Assembly: GCA_016713425.1 (NCBI GenBank)
Contig: JADJPE010000005.1
Coordinates: 1,736,001 to 1,800,000 of the forward strand
Direction: 5' to 3'
Origin: Deltaproteobacteria bacterium
GTDB lineage: Bacteria; Myxococcota; Kuafuiibacteriia; Kuafuiibacteriales; Kuafuiibacteriaceae
DNA length: 64,000 bases
Shown in pieces: positions 8,744-18,122 of the stretch (its first letter is position 1; the number at the start of each line of letters is the position of its first letter). The position numbers and the translations under genes are program-made. Under the pieces are notes generated by a model, which had not been told where the DNA came from, did not search any database, and was given only the letters and a program-made list of their open reading frames with translations.

Positions 8744-9400
8744 TTACCGAACGTACGCTGTGACAAAGTAGTCGCGCGCGATGGGCTCAACCGTTAGCCT
8801 CGTGACGGGGAGCCCAGCGAAACAGGCGCGGACCTGGGCTTCCGAATACATGTAGAGGTCGCAGCGCGCCTTGTATCGGAGTTTTCGTTGCCAAGCGAGA
8901 ATGCCGCCTTCGGCCGGGAAGCTAAAAAACGCCTTCTCGCCCGTGATCTTGAGGATCTTCTCCACAATGCTTCGCGGGTCGGCCATATAATCCATGAAGC
9001 CCATGACGACCGCATAGTCGAAGACCTGATCGGACGGGAAATGATCGAAGTCGATCAACTTGAACTCGCACCGGTCCGTTACGTGCGCGCGCTCGGCAGC
9101 ACGGGTCGCAATCTCGATCATATTGGGCGCGAAATCGACGCCAAGGACATGCCTTGCGCCTCGCTCGGCGAGCGCCACTGAATAGTGTCCGGGTCCGGAT
9201 CCGACGTCGATGACTGTCTTCCCGGCGGCAGGCTCGGCGCCCCGCAGCGTGCGCTGATACCGAAGCTTCATGCTTCGCCGGAAGATCGTGTTGATCACGC
9301 GATTCGCGGGTGTGTTCTTGTTCCCGTAGATATCGTTGAATTCGCGTGCGTAGCGATCGAAGAACTCGGAAGTGCGTTCTGATGCAGCTGATGTATTCAC
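8744..9400 (-). CDS. class I SAM-dependent methyltransferase
   Basis: A 218-residue methyltransferase. SAM-binding motif I is VIDVGSGPGHYSVALAERG, followed by VLGVDFAPNMIEIA (motif II acidic residue) and FDYAVVMGFMDYM (motif III region). ATG at 9400 overlaps the deacetylase stop by 4 bases, so the two are probably translated together. The architecture resembles small methyltransferases in O-antigen and capsule loci. The target could be a sugar, an amino-sugar such as the WecE product, or a lipid; the sequence does not decide this. Confidence 0.8.
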   Translation of the reverse strand: MNTSAASERTSEFFDRYAREFNDIYGNKNTPANRVINTIFRRSMKLRYQRTLRGAEPAAGKTVIDVGSGPGHYSVALAERGARHVLGVDFAPNMIEIATRAAERAHVTDRCEFKLIDFDHFPSDQVFDYAVVMGFMDYMADPRSIVEKILKITGEKAFFSFPAEGGILAWQRKLRYKARCDLYMYSEAQVRACFAGLPVTRLTVEPIARDYFVTAYVR

Positions 9401-10308
9401 TGTTGTTTCTCCTGAGGTGCCGGAACCGAGGCGAAGCTGTCCGCATAGGCGCCGAACGTCCGAAAGCTGAAGTCTTTCATGAGCCGATCGATCTTTGATC
9501 GCGTGGTGCGAAGTCCCACGTAGCTCTTGAAATGCCGATTGAGACCCATCTTGAGTTTAGGTTGGCCGGGGTCGATTTCCCGCGGATGCACGTAGAAGGT
9601 CACCGGACTGCCTTCTCGCAACAACCGAGCTGTCATCTCGTTGATGACGCGGTAAGGGAAGAGTCGGAGATAGCCGCCGCCGAAAAAACACATCGGACGA
9701 CCAAGGAGCGGAACCGGTACAACCGAGATCGGAACCTCAACAATCCGGCCGTAGGATGATTCCACGACGTAGGGACGGCGATGGGTCGCGTTGGCCAGTC
9801 CGCCGTGGCCGCGCGGCGCGGGGAAGACCGATGAATCGTAGCTGTAGCCGGCCTTGGCGATGAGATCAAAGAACCACGGCGTGGCCTCGGTGACCGAGAA
9901 CCCCGGGCATCGATAGCCCGACACCGCTTTCCCAACTGCGTCCTCGATGATCGACTTCGCCTCGGAGATGTCCGCGAAGAAGTCATTGGGCGTCATGGAA
10001 TACACGAGCTGGTGAGAGAGCCCGTGGGAAGCAATTTCGTGGCCACGCCCAGCGGCGTCGCGAAGGAGGTTCGGAAATCTCTTGGCGACCCAGCCCAAAA
10101 AGAAGCAGGTCACTTTGGCGCCATGCTCATCGAACAGATCGAGCAGATTCCGAAAATTGGCTTCGACCCGCGATGGCAATTGATCCCATTCTGCGAGATT
10201 CGGGCTGCTGGGCAAATCCAGGATGTGGAACCAATCCTCGACATCCACCGAGAACAGACAACTGGCCGAGGGCGGTGTCGAGGCCTCGTATCCAACATCC
10301 TGAGCCAT
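9397..10308 (-). CDS. polysaccharide deacetylase, XrtA/PEP-CTERM-locus type (DUF3473)
   Basis: NodB-type (CE4) deacetylase of about 303 residues. FSVDVEDWFHI carries the catalytic and metal-binding Asp pair, HEIASHGLSHQLVYS supplies the metal-binding His residues, YRCPGFSVT is motif 3, and YDSSVFPAPRGHGG leads into the C-terminal DUF3473-type part ending in FYVHPREIDPGQPK. This layout is characteristic of the deacetylases found beside exosortase A loci. They are thought to remove N-acetyl groups from the exopolysaccharide. ATG at 10308 starts the conserved part; the longer open frame upstream is not conserved-looking. It overlaps the methyltransferase start. Confidence 0.85.
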   Translation of the reverse strand: MAQDVGYEASTPPSASCLFSVDVEDWFHILDLPSSPNLAEWDQLPSRVEANFRNLLDLFDEHGAKVTCFFLGWVAKRFPNLLRDAAGRGHEIASHGLSHQLVYSMTPNDFFADISEAKSIIEDAVGKAVSGYRCPGFSVTEATPWFFDLIAKAGYSYDSSVFPAPRGHGGLANATHRRPYVVESSYGRIVEVPISVVPVPLLGRPMCFFGGGYLRLFPYRVINEMTARLLREGSPVTFYVHPREIDPGQPKLKMGLNRHFKSYVGLRTTRSKIDRLMKDFSFRTFGAYADSFASVPAPQEKQQ

Positions 10309-10418
10309 CACTCTGCGGGCCAACCGACGGCCGAAGCTAGACGTGGCCGCTTGCCTTGTCAAGCAAGGGCCCGTCGCTTCAGCGGCGCATCTTGTGGCTG
10401 GACAAAGCACTTCGGGTG

Positions 10419-11321
10419 TCGAAATCGAACTGCGTGCGAACGGCGATCAAGAACCTTCTGTTACCTCCTGCGAGTCTCCTTGTCGGAATGCTCGCGACGA
10501 TGACCGCCGGCTCATTTTTCGGGCGCGCACCCACGAGCGCCGAGTGGGCCTTTCTGTTCGCGCTTTGGTGCTCGTCGTGCCCCTGGTGTGCCTACGTCTT
10601 GGCGAGGCTTGTGGAGCGCCGGATCGCGCCGGTTGCTCTGGCCAATATCCTGACGCCCTCGGCGACGTCGACCACCTCAGCGACGTCGACCACCTCAGCG
10701 ACGTCGATCCCGCCGCGCGATCAAGCGGGCGTGCCTCGCGGGCGAAACGTCGCCCGTGAAGATGCCTGTGCACGTGGGCAAAGAACGGCCATCGTCGTGC
10801 CCGGACGAGGCTATCGCCGGATTGCGCCTGAATACGGTGATGGACCCGCACTCGAACCAGACGCACTGGAGCGTGTCTACTACGCCGCCTTTCTGCACCG
10901 CAGGACTTCGTGGCCGGTCCTGGTCACGGGCGGAGATCCGAATCATGGTGGGTACACTGAAGCCGCCGTCATGAAGGCTGTCCTCGAAGACGCTCTGGGA
11001 ACGCCTGTATCATGGGTTGAAACGAAAGCTCGAAACACCGCTGAGAACGCCGCTCTGTGCGCCGAGATTCTGCGGACGGCGGGGGTCGAGCGCGTTGCGC
11101 TCGTTTGCCAGGCTTCGGAGATGCTGCGGGCCGCTTGGCTCTTTCGTCGTGCGGGTGTTCAGGTGCTGCCCGCGCCCTTTGGATTTCGTTGCTGCACCAA
11201 GCCGCGTCTTGTCGTCGGGCTTCTCCCTGCGGCCGAGGCCGCCTCGACCTCAAGCCTGATTGTGTACGAGTTGCTCGGGCTCTTCTCGGCGGTTCTTCGT
11301 GGCCGAATGCGCGGGCGCTGA
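10419..11321 (+). CDS. DUF218 / YdcF-ElyC-SanA family membrane protein
   Basis: About 300 residues with two N-terminal hydrophobic helices (KNLLLPPASLLVGMLATM and WAFLFALWCSSCPWCAYVLA), then a linker containing a short tandem repeat (TSTTSATSTTSATS), then a DUF218 domain. Its signatures are RTAIVVPGRGYRRIAPEY, ETKARNTAENAALCAEIL and VALVCQASEMLRAAWLF. YdcF/ElyC proteins act in envelope polysaccharide precursor metabolism in E. coli, and DUF218 genes are frequent in exopolysaccharide loci. GTG at 10419 sits just before the first helix; TTG at 10356 is an alternative. It is the only plus-strand gene in this part of the locus, and its 3' end overlaps the opposite-strand membrane-protein gene by 72 bases. 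Confidence 0.78.
   Translation, partial: SKSNCVRTAIKNLLLPPASLLVGMLATMTAGSFFGRAPTSAEWAFLFALWCSSCPWCAYVLARLVERRIAPVALANILTPSATSTTSATSTTSATSIPPRDQAGVPRGRNVAREDACARGQRTAIVVPGRGYRRIAPEYGDGPALEPDALERVYYAAFLHRRTSWPVLVTGGDPNHGGYTEAAVMKAVLEDALGTPVSWVETKARNTAENAALCAEILRTAGVERVALVCQASEMLRAAWLFRRAGVQVLPAPFGFRCCTKPRLVVGLLPAAEAASTSSLIVYELLGLFSAVLRGRMRGR
10662..10709 (+). repeat. 18-bp in-frame tandem repeat in the DUF218 gene
   Basis: The unit gcgacgtcgaccacctca occurs twice exactly, then starts a third time. It encodes an S-A-T-S-T-T linker between the membrane helices and the DUF218 domain. Confidence 0.85.
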
Positions 11322-12704
11322 CCTTCGCGAAGGGAGCGTTCGCGCGTTGAAGCGCGAGGCGTAGAAACCCGAGGCAAAGACGAAGATGATAAGGGCGGCA
11401 TGCGCGCGGTGACGATAGGCGGTGCCCGCGTTTCCTTCGATGAGTCCGTAGGAGAGGATAAGCGCCCAAACAACGAAGACGGGGAGCGCGTGGTGGGCGA
11501 AGTCCGTGCGTAGGCCGTTCCACATCGCTCGGAGCGCGGCGACCAGGATGAAGTACCATACGAACGATTCGGTGCATGCCATCGCTTCGCGCCAGCTCTT
11601 GATCGCCCAAGGGAACGGCTCGAGAAGGAAGCATACAATGCCTCGCGGGAGGTAGCTTAGCGCGCCGCTCACAGTCGATACGTCTGCGTAGTCGTAGGAA
11701 GATCCTCCGCCCAAGAGTCCGGTGCGGGAGCGCTGGAGAGCTTCCAGTTGCGATTCGAGTCGGAGTTCGCCGCTCAAGTATCCGGCACGATAGAGCAGAT
11801 AGCAGACGAGGCCCATCATCGCGAGCGAGGCGACCGCCGCTGGGATTTGCTTCATACGGATCACGAGATACGAAGCGGCGAGTCCGAGGACCACGACGGG
11901 TATGAGATAGCCGCGAATGAACCAGAGACTGCCGAGGAACAGCACGAAGCTTGCGCAGCGCACCATGGTTGGGCCTTGTATTCGAATGAGCTGTGCGCTG
12001 GCCAAGGCACCGCCGAGAAAAAAGAAGCTCCAGGATTCGCGAAGATTGATGCTCGTCCAAAGCACATGAGACGGCCACAGCGCGGCAAAAGCCAGAGTGA
12101 TTTGTGCTGCGCGTGGTCCGTACGCAACAAGCGCGAGCCGTCCGAAGCAGGCGACGGCAAGCGTTGCGACGCAAGCGTTGATGAGTCCCATGACCACCGG
12201 CAGCAGGTCATCGGCTCCGAGGTAGGCCATCGCCGCGTTCGTGAGTTGATGGATCGATCGAGGATGATAGCTTGGAAGACCTTCGAACGAGAACGGGATG
12301 TGGCTGTGCCACGAAGCAGCCATGAGGCGCCCGACAATTGCGTACCACGCGCTGTCGGGGGCCACCTGTCGATTGAAGTCTGTCAAGTTGAAGACGAACG
12401 CGCCGACAACTCGGACGCACAGCGCAATGAGAAGCCAGAATTGGAAGGTTGCGCGCGTGTTGGGATTGGTGCGGACTTCTTCGGCTTCGGATGGTACGCG
12501 TGAAGTATCCGATGCAGTGCTTGGCGCGTGTTGCCGAATGGCTAGAGGCCTCGGTTCGTTGCGGCGCTCACGAAGCACGGCCGCACCCCCGAGGAGAATG
12601 ACGAACCCAAACATGCCGGCCGCGAGCATTTCGACGCCGGCGCCATATCCGAGCAGCGCCGCACACAAGATGGCTAGCGTCGGAAATAACCACGTGCGCA
12701 TCAT
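11250..12704 (-). CDS. polytopic membrane protein, possible polysaccharide polymerase or GT-C enzyme
   Basis: A 484-residue integral membrane protein with roughly ten to twelve hydrophobic helices. A cytoplasmic-looking, polar insertion lies after the first two helices. The sequence APDSAWYAIVGRLMA follows helix 3 and recalls the acidic loop of GT-C enzymes. SINLRESWSFFFLGGALASA with a conserved-looking R-E pair and a long loop with YDYADVS also recall Wzy/EpsG-like polymerases of exopolysaccharide loci. ATG at 12704 (first of two) begins the first helix. It is located between two glycosyltransferases, and no other polymerase is evident in the locus, so a polymerase role is a contextual inference. 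The C-terminus is polar and overlaps the convergent DUF218 gene. Confidence 0.6.
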   Translation of the reverse strand: MMRTWLFPTLAILCAALLGYGAGVEMLAAGMFGFVILLGGAAVLRERRNEPRPLAIRQHAPSTASDTSRVPSEAEEVRTNPNTRATFQFWLLIALCVRVVGAFVFNLTDFNRQVAPDSAWYAIVGRLMAASWHSHIPFSFEGLPSYHPRSIHQLTNAAMAYLGADDLLPVVMGLINACVATLAVACFGRLALVAYGPRAAQITLAFAALWPSHVLWTSINLRESWSFFFLGGALASAQLIRIQGPTMVRCASFVLFLGSLWFIRGYLIPVVVLGLAASYLVIRMKQIPAAVASLAMMGLVCYLLYRAGYLSGELRLESQLEALQRSRTGLLGGGSSYDYADVSTVSGALSYLPRGIVCFLLEPFPWAIKSWREAMACTESFVWYFILVAALRAMWNGLRTDFAHHALPVFVVWALILSYGLIEGNAGTAYRHRAHAALIIFVFASGFYASRFNARTLPSRRSAPAHSATKNRREEPEQLVHNQA

Positions 12705-12776
12705 CTCGATGACCCTCGGAGCCTGGCGAGCGCAGACCACCAAGCGGACCCCACACTACGGGGTTGTCTGCGGCAG

Positions 12777-13874
12777 TCATGCGGCATGCTGACTCACGGC
12801 TTCAAACAGTCGAAGGTAGCGATCGAGGACGCTCGTGACCGAATAGCGCTCCTCGACGAGCGCGCGTCCCGTCTTCCCCATCTCCTCGCGCTGGGATCTG
12901 TCGTGGAGCAGCGTCTCGATGGCCGCTTCCCATGCCTCGGCCTCTCTCACGAGGAGTCCGGCGCCCGTTCCCTCGAGGATTTCGATGTTGGCCCCGACCG
13001 CTGAGGCGACAACGGGGCAGGATGTTGCGAGGTTCAGCAGCATCTTGAACCCACACTTGCCGCGGGTGAGGGCTGTGTCGACAAGCGGCATGATCCCGAT
13101 ATCGAATGACTGAAGGTGCGTGAGCTCAGAATCCGGCGACCAGCGGAGCTGTTCGACCTGAGGCACGCCCACGAGATCTGGGAAGTCTACGTTCGAGACG
13201 ACCCGGAAGATGACGTTGCGGTGACGTTCCAGGATCCGCCTAATCCCGGGCAGCGCGATCTGCAAGAATCGGAAATTGCTCGGCGTCCCCATCCATCCGA
13301 TCACGAGCGATTCGGCTGTTCGTCGGGTCCGCGACGGCGTGTAGTGTGCGGTGTCAACGACTGTGGGGATGAGCAATGTCTTTTCGGCCGCATTTGCACG
13401 CGCAGCCAAGAAGGAATTCCCCGCAACCACTCGTGCGCACTTCGCGACAACACGATCGAACGCGCGCGCGCGCAGTGGGCTCGCTTTTCCGGTTGGGCCA
13501 AGATAGATGGCGTCGTCGAAATCGAGGATGGCTCGGGGATTGCGATGCATGGCGATCGATTCGAAGAACGCGCTTTCTGCAATCGCGAGCTTCTGAAAGA
13601 AGACGAAATCGAAACGCGATGCGTCGAACCCTCCGAGACCCCGCTTGAGGCGGCATACGAGCTTGTATGGGCGGCCGACGGTCGTTGACGCCCATCGTCC
13701 GTATTCATGCCCGTACGCTTGTCTCACGGTGCATTCGATCCCATGCCTCCGAAAATAGGGAAGGAACTGGCCTACCCGATACCGGGTTGACGGAATGTCG
13801 GCGCCAGCCACGAGGAAGAGCCCCTTTAGGCCTGGTCCCGCCGACCCCCGAACTTGATTAAGGTGGGACATCAT
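12777..13874 (-). CDS. glycosyltransferase family 4
   Basis: A 365-residue GT-B transferase. The N-terminal domain has GADIPSTRYRVGQFLPYFRR, LDFDDAIYLGPTG and ARVVAGNSFLAARA, a pattern seen in family-4 enzymes of exopolysaccharide loci. The hinge is LLIPTVVDTAHY, and the donor domain has VIGWMGTPSNFRFL and GKCGFKMLLNLATSCPVVAS, the G-K-C-x-F-K nucleotide-binding stretch typical of this subgroup. The C-terminal helix is ERYSVTSVLDRYLRLFEAV. ATG at 13874 starts 24 bases after the BY-kinase stop, placing it in the same operon. Confidence 0.85.
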   Translation of the reverse strand: MMSHLNQVRGSAGPGLKGLFLVAGADIPSTRYRVGQFLPYFRRHGIECTVRQAYGHEYGRWASTTVGRPYKLVCRLKRGLGGFDASRFDFVFFQKLAIAESAFFESIAMHRNPRAILDFDDAIYLGPTGKASPLRARAFDRVVAKCARVVAGNSFLAARANAAEKTLLIPTVVDTAHYTPSRTRRTAESLVIGWMGTPSNFRFLQIALPGIRRILERHRNVIFRVVSNVDFPDLVGVPQVEQLRWSPDSELTHLQSFDIGIMPLVDTALTRGKCGFKMLLNLATSCPVVASAVGANIEILEGTGAGLLVREAEAWEAAIETLLHDRSQREEMGKTGRALVEERYSVTSVLDRYLRLFEAVSQHAA

Positions 13875-13897
13875 TTGCCGCTACAGGCTTCCTCGGC

Positions 13898-16066
13898 TCA
13901 CGTCTCGGCGCTTTTCTCTTCCGCGCCGTATCCATACCGATGACTGTAGTAGTAGTAGTGCGAATACCCGTATGAGCCGTGTTCGAGGTCGATGTCGTTG
14001 AGCACGCATCCGAGCAAGCTCGCGTTGACGCTGCCAAGTTGGCGTCGCGCGCGACGAACACCATCCTTTGCGGTTGTTCCGACCTTCGCGACAAGCAGAG
14101 TTCCATCCACAATCTGAGACAAGATCACTGAGTCGGTCACTGCGTTCACCGGTGGGGAGTCAAAGATGACACGGTCGTACATCGAACAGAGCGTCTCGAC
14201 GAGCTCCGTGAAGTGACTCGAATGAAGAAGCTCCGCCGGGTTGGGTGGAAGGGGTCCGCAGGGCAAGATATCCATCCCCACGACGCCGGTCGGCCGAATC
14301 ACCTCTTCGACGGACGCTGCTTTCAATAGAACCGTGGTGACGCCCGTTTCGCTGGAGACGGAAAAGACACGATGGAGCCGTGGCCGTCTCAGGTCTGTAT
14401 CGACGAGCAGAACGCGTTGCCCAGCCTGCGCCATGACCAGTGCGAGGTTCGTGGCCACGGTCGACTTGCCTTCCGAAGGCCCGGGACTCGTCACCAGGAT
14501 CTTCTTCAAAGGCTTGTCTGTGCCCATGAACAAGATGTTCGTACGAATTGAACGCAGGCATTCGGCGAGAGAACTCTTTGGACTTCGCACGAGGTAGAGA
14601 TCTCGGGTGAGCTGAGTTTCGCCTGCCGTCTCCGCCTTCTCGTGGATGCTTGGAACGATTCCAAGAAAGGTGAGGCCCAGCAGCTCTTCGATGTCCGCTT
14701 GCGAACGGACTGTCGTGTCGAGCATGACGCTGGCGATCGCGATCATCAAGCCAAGGGCCAAGCCCGCGAGCAATCCGAGCGCTGAGTTCTTGACGATGGA
14801 AGGCCGGATCGGCGCTGGATTGGGTTCGGCGTTCTCGAAGATCTCGACGAAGTTCGACTTGAGGCGTCCCGACAGGTCCGCGTCGGTTTGACGCTTCTGT
14901 AGGGCTGCCAACCGCGTCTTCGTTGTTTCGTTGTCGGCCGCGAGTGTGTTGTATTCGGCCACGAGCTCCTCGAGTTCTCGGGCGGCGGTACGTTCGACGT
15001 CGAGCGCCGCGTTGATGCCGGCCTCGGTCGACTCGAGCGCTTTGATTTCGTTGTCGTTCGTTTCGACGACGATGCTGAGTTCGGCCTCGATGAGGCGTCG
15101 CACCTCCCCGATCTGATCGTCGATCGCTTTCATGGTGTCGTGCTTTGGGCCGTATCGGCTCGCGATTTGTGCCCGCTGGCTGGCTAGATCGACGAGTTTT
15201 CCCCGCAGCCCCGCGATCACCGGATTGCTTGCGATTTCCGGAACTGAGGCCTGGGTGCCATCCTTCTGCGCAAGCTCGGCCTGCAGAATCTTCCGCTTGG
15301 CACGAAGCCTGATCAGCGATGTTCTCACGTCCACCAGCTCTTCGTTGAGGCGAGCAAGCTTTGCACTGTTCATATTTTTCCGGTCATTCACCGAAATCTG
15401 ATTCGCCCGGCGGAACTCTGCGAGCTTCGCTTCGGATGCTTCGAGCGCCTTCGAGAACTCAGCGACCTGCTGGTCCAGCCATCGGTGGGCTTCAAGGGTT
15501 GCACCTAGTCGGCGGTCGAGCGCGTGGGTCTTATAGGCTTGTGCGACACCGTTGGCGATCTCTGCGGCACGGTTGGGATCGTAGTCTTCCACGATGAGCC
15601 GAACAATGCGGCTTCCCCGCTGCGGCACAACCTCGAGCTGACGCTCGAGCACTCCGGCCGCGGCGTCAAGGACGTCGGCATGATCTTGAGGATTGATGCC
15701 GTAGTCAGCCAGGAAACGAGCATTCTTCTCGAGCCCCAGTGTTGCGGCGGCGCTGAGTAGAACTGGGCGACTGCGAATGATCCGATACTGAGTATTGGAG
15801 AAAAGCGCTTCAGCGCGCGAGAGTTCTGAGATGCCTTCAAATCCGACTGGGTTGTCGATCACCTTCGGCATGATCGGTTCGATCATGACCGACGCGGCCG
15901 CCGAGTAGACCTTCTTCTGGCGCATGGACCCTGTGCCCACTGCGGCGCCCACGACGACGGTGGAAGCGAGAATCAGCCACTTGCGATGGGTGATTGCGCG
16001 TAGGATTTCACTAGGTTGTACCCCGAGCCCGGACTCCCGGCCTTGGTCTTGGAGTTGTGTTGACAC
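13898..16066 (-). CDS. polysaccharide co-polymerase with BY-kinase domain (Wzc/ExoP type)
   Basis: A single 722-residue protein combining a Wzz chain-length domain and a bacterial tyrosine kinase. Residues 24-50 hold the first membrane helix, followed by a periplasmic coiled coil. The second helix (SALGLLAGLALGLMIAIASV) precedes the cytoplasmic kinase. Walker A is SPGPSEGKSTVATNLAL, Walker A' is VLLVDTDLRRP and Walker B is YDRVIFDSPPV. The C-terminus is a tyrosine cluster (YGYSHYYYYSHRYGYG), the usual autophosphorylation tail. Kinase cycling controls polymer length and export with the Wza-type pore encoded just upstream. Full fusion of the two halves is the proteobacterial arrangement. Confidence 0.93.
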   Translation of the reverse strand: MSTQLQDQGRESGLGVQPSEILRAITHRKWLILASTVVVGAAVGTGSMRQKKVYSAAASVMIEPIMPKVIDNPVGFEGISELSRAEALFSNTQYRIIRSRPVLLSAAATLGLEKNARFLADYGINPQDHADVLDAAAGVLERQLEVVPQRGSRIVRLIVEDYDPNRAAEIANGVAQAYKTHALDRRLGATLEAHRWLDQQVAEFSKALEASEAKLAEFRRANQISVNDRKNMNSAKLARLNEELVDVRTSLIRLRAKRKILQAELAQKDGTQASVPEIASNPVIAGLRGKLVDLASQRAQIASRYGPKHDTMKAIDDQIGEVRRLIEAELSIVVETNDNEIKALESTEAGINAALDVERTAARELEELVAEYNTLAADNETTKTRLAALQKRQTDADLSGRLKSNFVEIFENAEPNPAPIRPSIVKNSALGLLAGLALGLMIAIASVMLDTTVRSQADIEELLGLTFLGIVPSIHEKAETAGETQLTRDLYLVRSPKSSLAECLRSIRTNILFMGTDKPLKKILVTSPGPSEGKSTVATNLALVMAQAGQRVLLVDTDLRRPRLHRVFSVSSETGVTTVLLKAASVEEVIRPTGVVGMDILPCGPLPPNPAELLHSSHFTELVETLCSMYDRVIFDSPPVNAVTDSVILSQIVDGTLLVAKVGTTAKDGVRRARRQLGSVNASLLGCVLNDIDLEHGSYGYSHYYYYSHRYGYGAEEKSAET

Positions 16067-16084
16067 GTTGTTGTCCTTCTCGCC

Positions 16085-16696
16085 TTAAAAGAGGGCCTCG
16101 GGAACATTGACGATGTCGCCCGGTTCCAGCTCGAAGTTTGGGGCCTTGCCCTCTCCGATGTCTCCAGCTCTTACATGGAAGACCTCCTCTTCATCGCCCA
16201 CCGTTCGCGTGACACGAACACTGTTCGCAGAGGAGAGCCTCGTGAAGCCGCCGGCCTTGGTGATGGCCTCGATGATGGTCATTCCGGGGCGGAAATCGAA
16301 CGTGCCCGACTGCTTCACCTGTCCGAGGACGTGGACCTTGAGCGAGTTCCGCTCCCGAACGAGAAGCGTGACAAACGGATCCTTCAGAAATCCGTTTCCG
16401 AGCGCGGTCCGGATGGTGTCGGCCGCTGCCTCGGGCGCTTTGCCCGCGATCACCACCCGCCCGACGAGCGGAAAAACAATGCTCCCGTCGGCCGCGATCG
16501 CGTAGGTTCCGTTGAGTTCGTTCTCACGGAAGACTCGCACATCGACCAGATCGCCTGGCGCGAGTTGATCGACGGGCGGCTTCTCAGCGACATTGGCGTC
16601 CAATGAAGGTGAAGGTGTGACCTGGCCGGCCGTCGCGCATCCCAAGCTTTCGGTTAGACATACGACCAGGAGCATCAATCTGTTGAATTGCAACAC
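16085..16696 (-). CDS. polysaccharide export outer-membrane protein (Wza type)
   Basis: Secreted protein of about 203 residues with a Poly_export domain (QLAPGDLVDVRVFRENELNG, then GSIVFPLVGRV) and an SLBB domain (KVHVLGQVKQSGTFDFRPG, then TIIEAITKAGGF). It should form the outer-membrane exit of the export machine with the Wzc-type protein that follows it. The N-terminus RLMLLVVCLTESLGCATAG is a signal peptide with a lipoprotein-like Cys, though the lipobox is not canonical. I favour GTG at 16696 (or TTG at 16693) because GGGAG lies just upstream and the signal peptide then has normal length; ATG at 16771 and GTG at 16801 would add an unlikely leader. It is first in the long minus-strand operon. 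Confidence 0.88.
   Translation of the reverse strand: MLQFNRLMLLVVCLTESLGCATAGQVTPSPSLDANVAEKPPVDQLAPGDLVDVRVFRENELNGTYAIAADGSIVFPLVGRVVIAGKAPEAAADTIRTALGNGFLKDPFVTLLVRERNSLKVHVLGQVKQSGTFDFRPGMTIIEAITKAGGFTRLSSANSVRVTRTVGDEEEVFHVRAGDIGEGKAPNFELEPGDIVNVPEALF
16681..16695. promoter_or_regulatory. short inverted repeat at the divergent wza/glycosyltransferase boundary
   Basis: TGTTG-aattg-CAACA is a perfect 5+5 inverted repeat. It lies at the extreme 5' end of the wza-type gene and in the region from which two operons diverge. It could be an operator half-site pair, but it is short and may be chance. Confidence 0.25.
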
Positions 16697-16845
16697 GGAC
16701 TCCCATGCTCTGTGCCGCCGGACGACACAGTCGTTCACGGTCGCTGACTCGGTACTTCTGGTCTGGGGCATACGGCAAGCGTTTTTTTTGGCGACCCGCA
16801 CCTCTTGATTTCAAGTTCGAAGTCGGCACTTGTCTCCACGAAGCC

Positions 16846-18063
16846 TTGCGTCTTGCCTATCTGACAACGGAGTATCCGAAAGTTAGCCACACCTTCATTC
16901 GCCGCGAGATCGCCGAGCTCGAACGGCGTGGTTTGCCAATACTCAGGCTCGCGATTCGCAGTCCGGGAGGGGCGATCGCTGACCCCGCAGATATTGCGGA
17001 GGCGGCAAGAACGACCCATTGCCTTGAGCTTCCGCGTCGTGAGTTTGCGCGTCGATCACTCGAAGTCTTCGCACGCAATCCATTGTTGTGGGCACGTGCG
17101 ACTGAGATGGCTGTGGCCATGTCGAGACGAAGCGAACGGGGTCTTGCGCGTCACGCGGCCTATCTTGCGGAAGCGGCTGTTTTGCTGCGCAGGCTGGAAC
17201 AGGAGCGCATAGATCATGTGCACGTGCATTTCGGAACGAATGCGGCGGCGGTGGCGCGGCTCATGCGCTGTCTTGGTGGTCCGACCTACAGCGTGACGAT
17301 TCATGGGCCCGATGAGTTTGATGCGCCGATCGGTTTCAGCCTTGGGGCGAAGGTCGAGGATGCGGCGTTCGTTTGTGCGATCAGTGACTACGCCTCGGCT
17401 CAGCTCCGGCGCTGGGTTGGACCGGCGCACTGGGACAAGATCCACGTCGTCCACTGTACCGTCGGCGATGCATTCTTGAATACCCAGCACATTGTGGATC
17501 CGGACTCGAAGCTGCTGGTTTCGGTGGGTCGCCTATCGGCGCAGAAAGGCCAGTTGCTGTTGGTGGACGCCCTCGACCAGGCGTTGCGAGCCGGTGTCGA
17601 TGCACGACTCGTCCTGGTTGGGGACGGGGAGTTGAGGGGCGTGATCGAGGAGCGGATCCGCCTGCTTGGTCTGGTGGACCGGATCGAAATCACGGGCTGG
17701 GTCGATGAAGCGACGATCCGAGAATATATTCGCCGATCCCGGGCGCTCGTGTTGCCGAGTTTTGCCGAGGGATTGCCGGTCGTTATCATGGAGGCCATGG
17801 CGATGGGGCGTCCCGTCGTCAGCACGATGATCGCCGGCATTCCTGAGCTGGTGAAGCCGGGCGAGAACGGCTGGCTGGTGACATCAGGCAGGGTGGACGA
17901 GGTTGCGGGCGCTATCTGCGAGGTGATGAAAGTGCCTGCCGATATGCTCGACAACATGGGCAAACGAGGCCGCGATCGCGTCCGTCGGTATCACCATACG
18001 GAGACCGAAGTCGGCAAGCTCGAGGCCCTGTTTCGGCAGTACGTGCATGCGCAGCTCGGCTGA
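16846..18063 (+). CDS. glycosyltransferase family 4 (WcaL/colanic-acid type)
   Basis: About 405 residues. The conserved N-terminus LRLAYLTTEYPKVSHTFIRR begins at a TTG at 16846; an in-frame ATG at 16705 would add 47 non-conserved residues overlapping the divergent wza-type gene. Features are HVHVHFGTNAAAVARLM, TYSVTIHGPDEFDAP, LLVSVGRLSAQKGQLLLVDA opening the donor domain, and the E-x7-E stretch SFAEGLPVVIMEAMAMGRP. This matches the WcaL/AmsK branch that adds a late sugar to exopolysaccharide repeat units. It is the first gene of a plus-strand pair with the FkbM methyltransferase. Confidence 0.88.
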   Translation: MRLAYLTTEYPKVSHTFIRREIAELERRGLPILRLAIRSPGGAIADPADIAEAARTTHCLELPRREFARRSLEVFARNPLLWARATEMAVAMSRRSERGLARHAAYLAEAAVLLRRLEQERIDHVHVHFGTNAAAVARLMRCLGGPTYSVTIHGPDEFDAPIGFSLGAKVEDAAFVCAISDYASAQLRRWVGPAHWDKIHVVHCTVGDAFLNTQHIVDPDSKLLVSVGRLSAQKGQLLLVDALDQALRAGVDARLVLVGDGELRGVIEERIRLLGLVDRIEITGWVDEATIREYIRRSRALVLPSFAEGLPVVIMEAMAMGRPVVSTMIAGIPELVKPGENGWLVTSGRVDEVAGAICEVMKVPADMLDNMGKRGRDRVRRYHHTETEVGKLEALFRQYVHAQLG

Positions 18064-18122
18064 GTACGCGTTCGTCGAAGGCCAACCTTGGCTCTCGGGA
18101 TGGATGAAGATTACTTGGCGGC

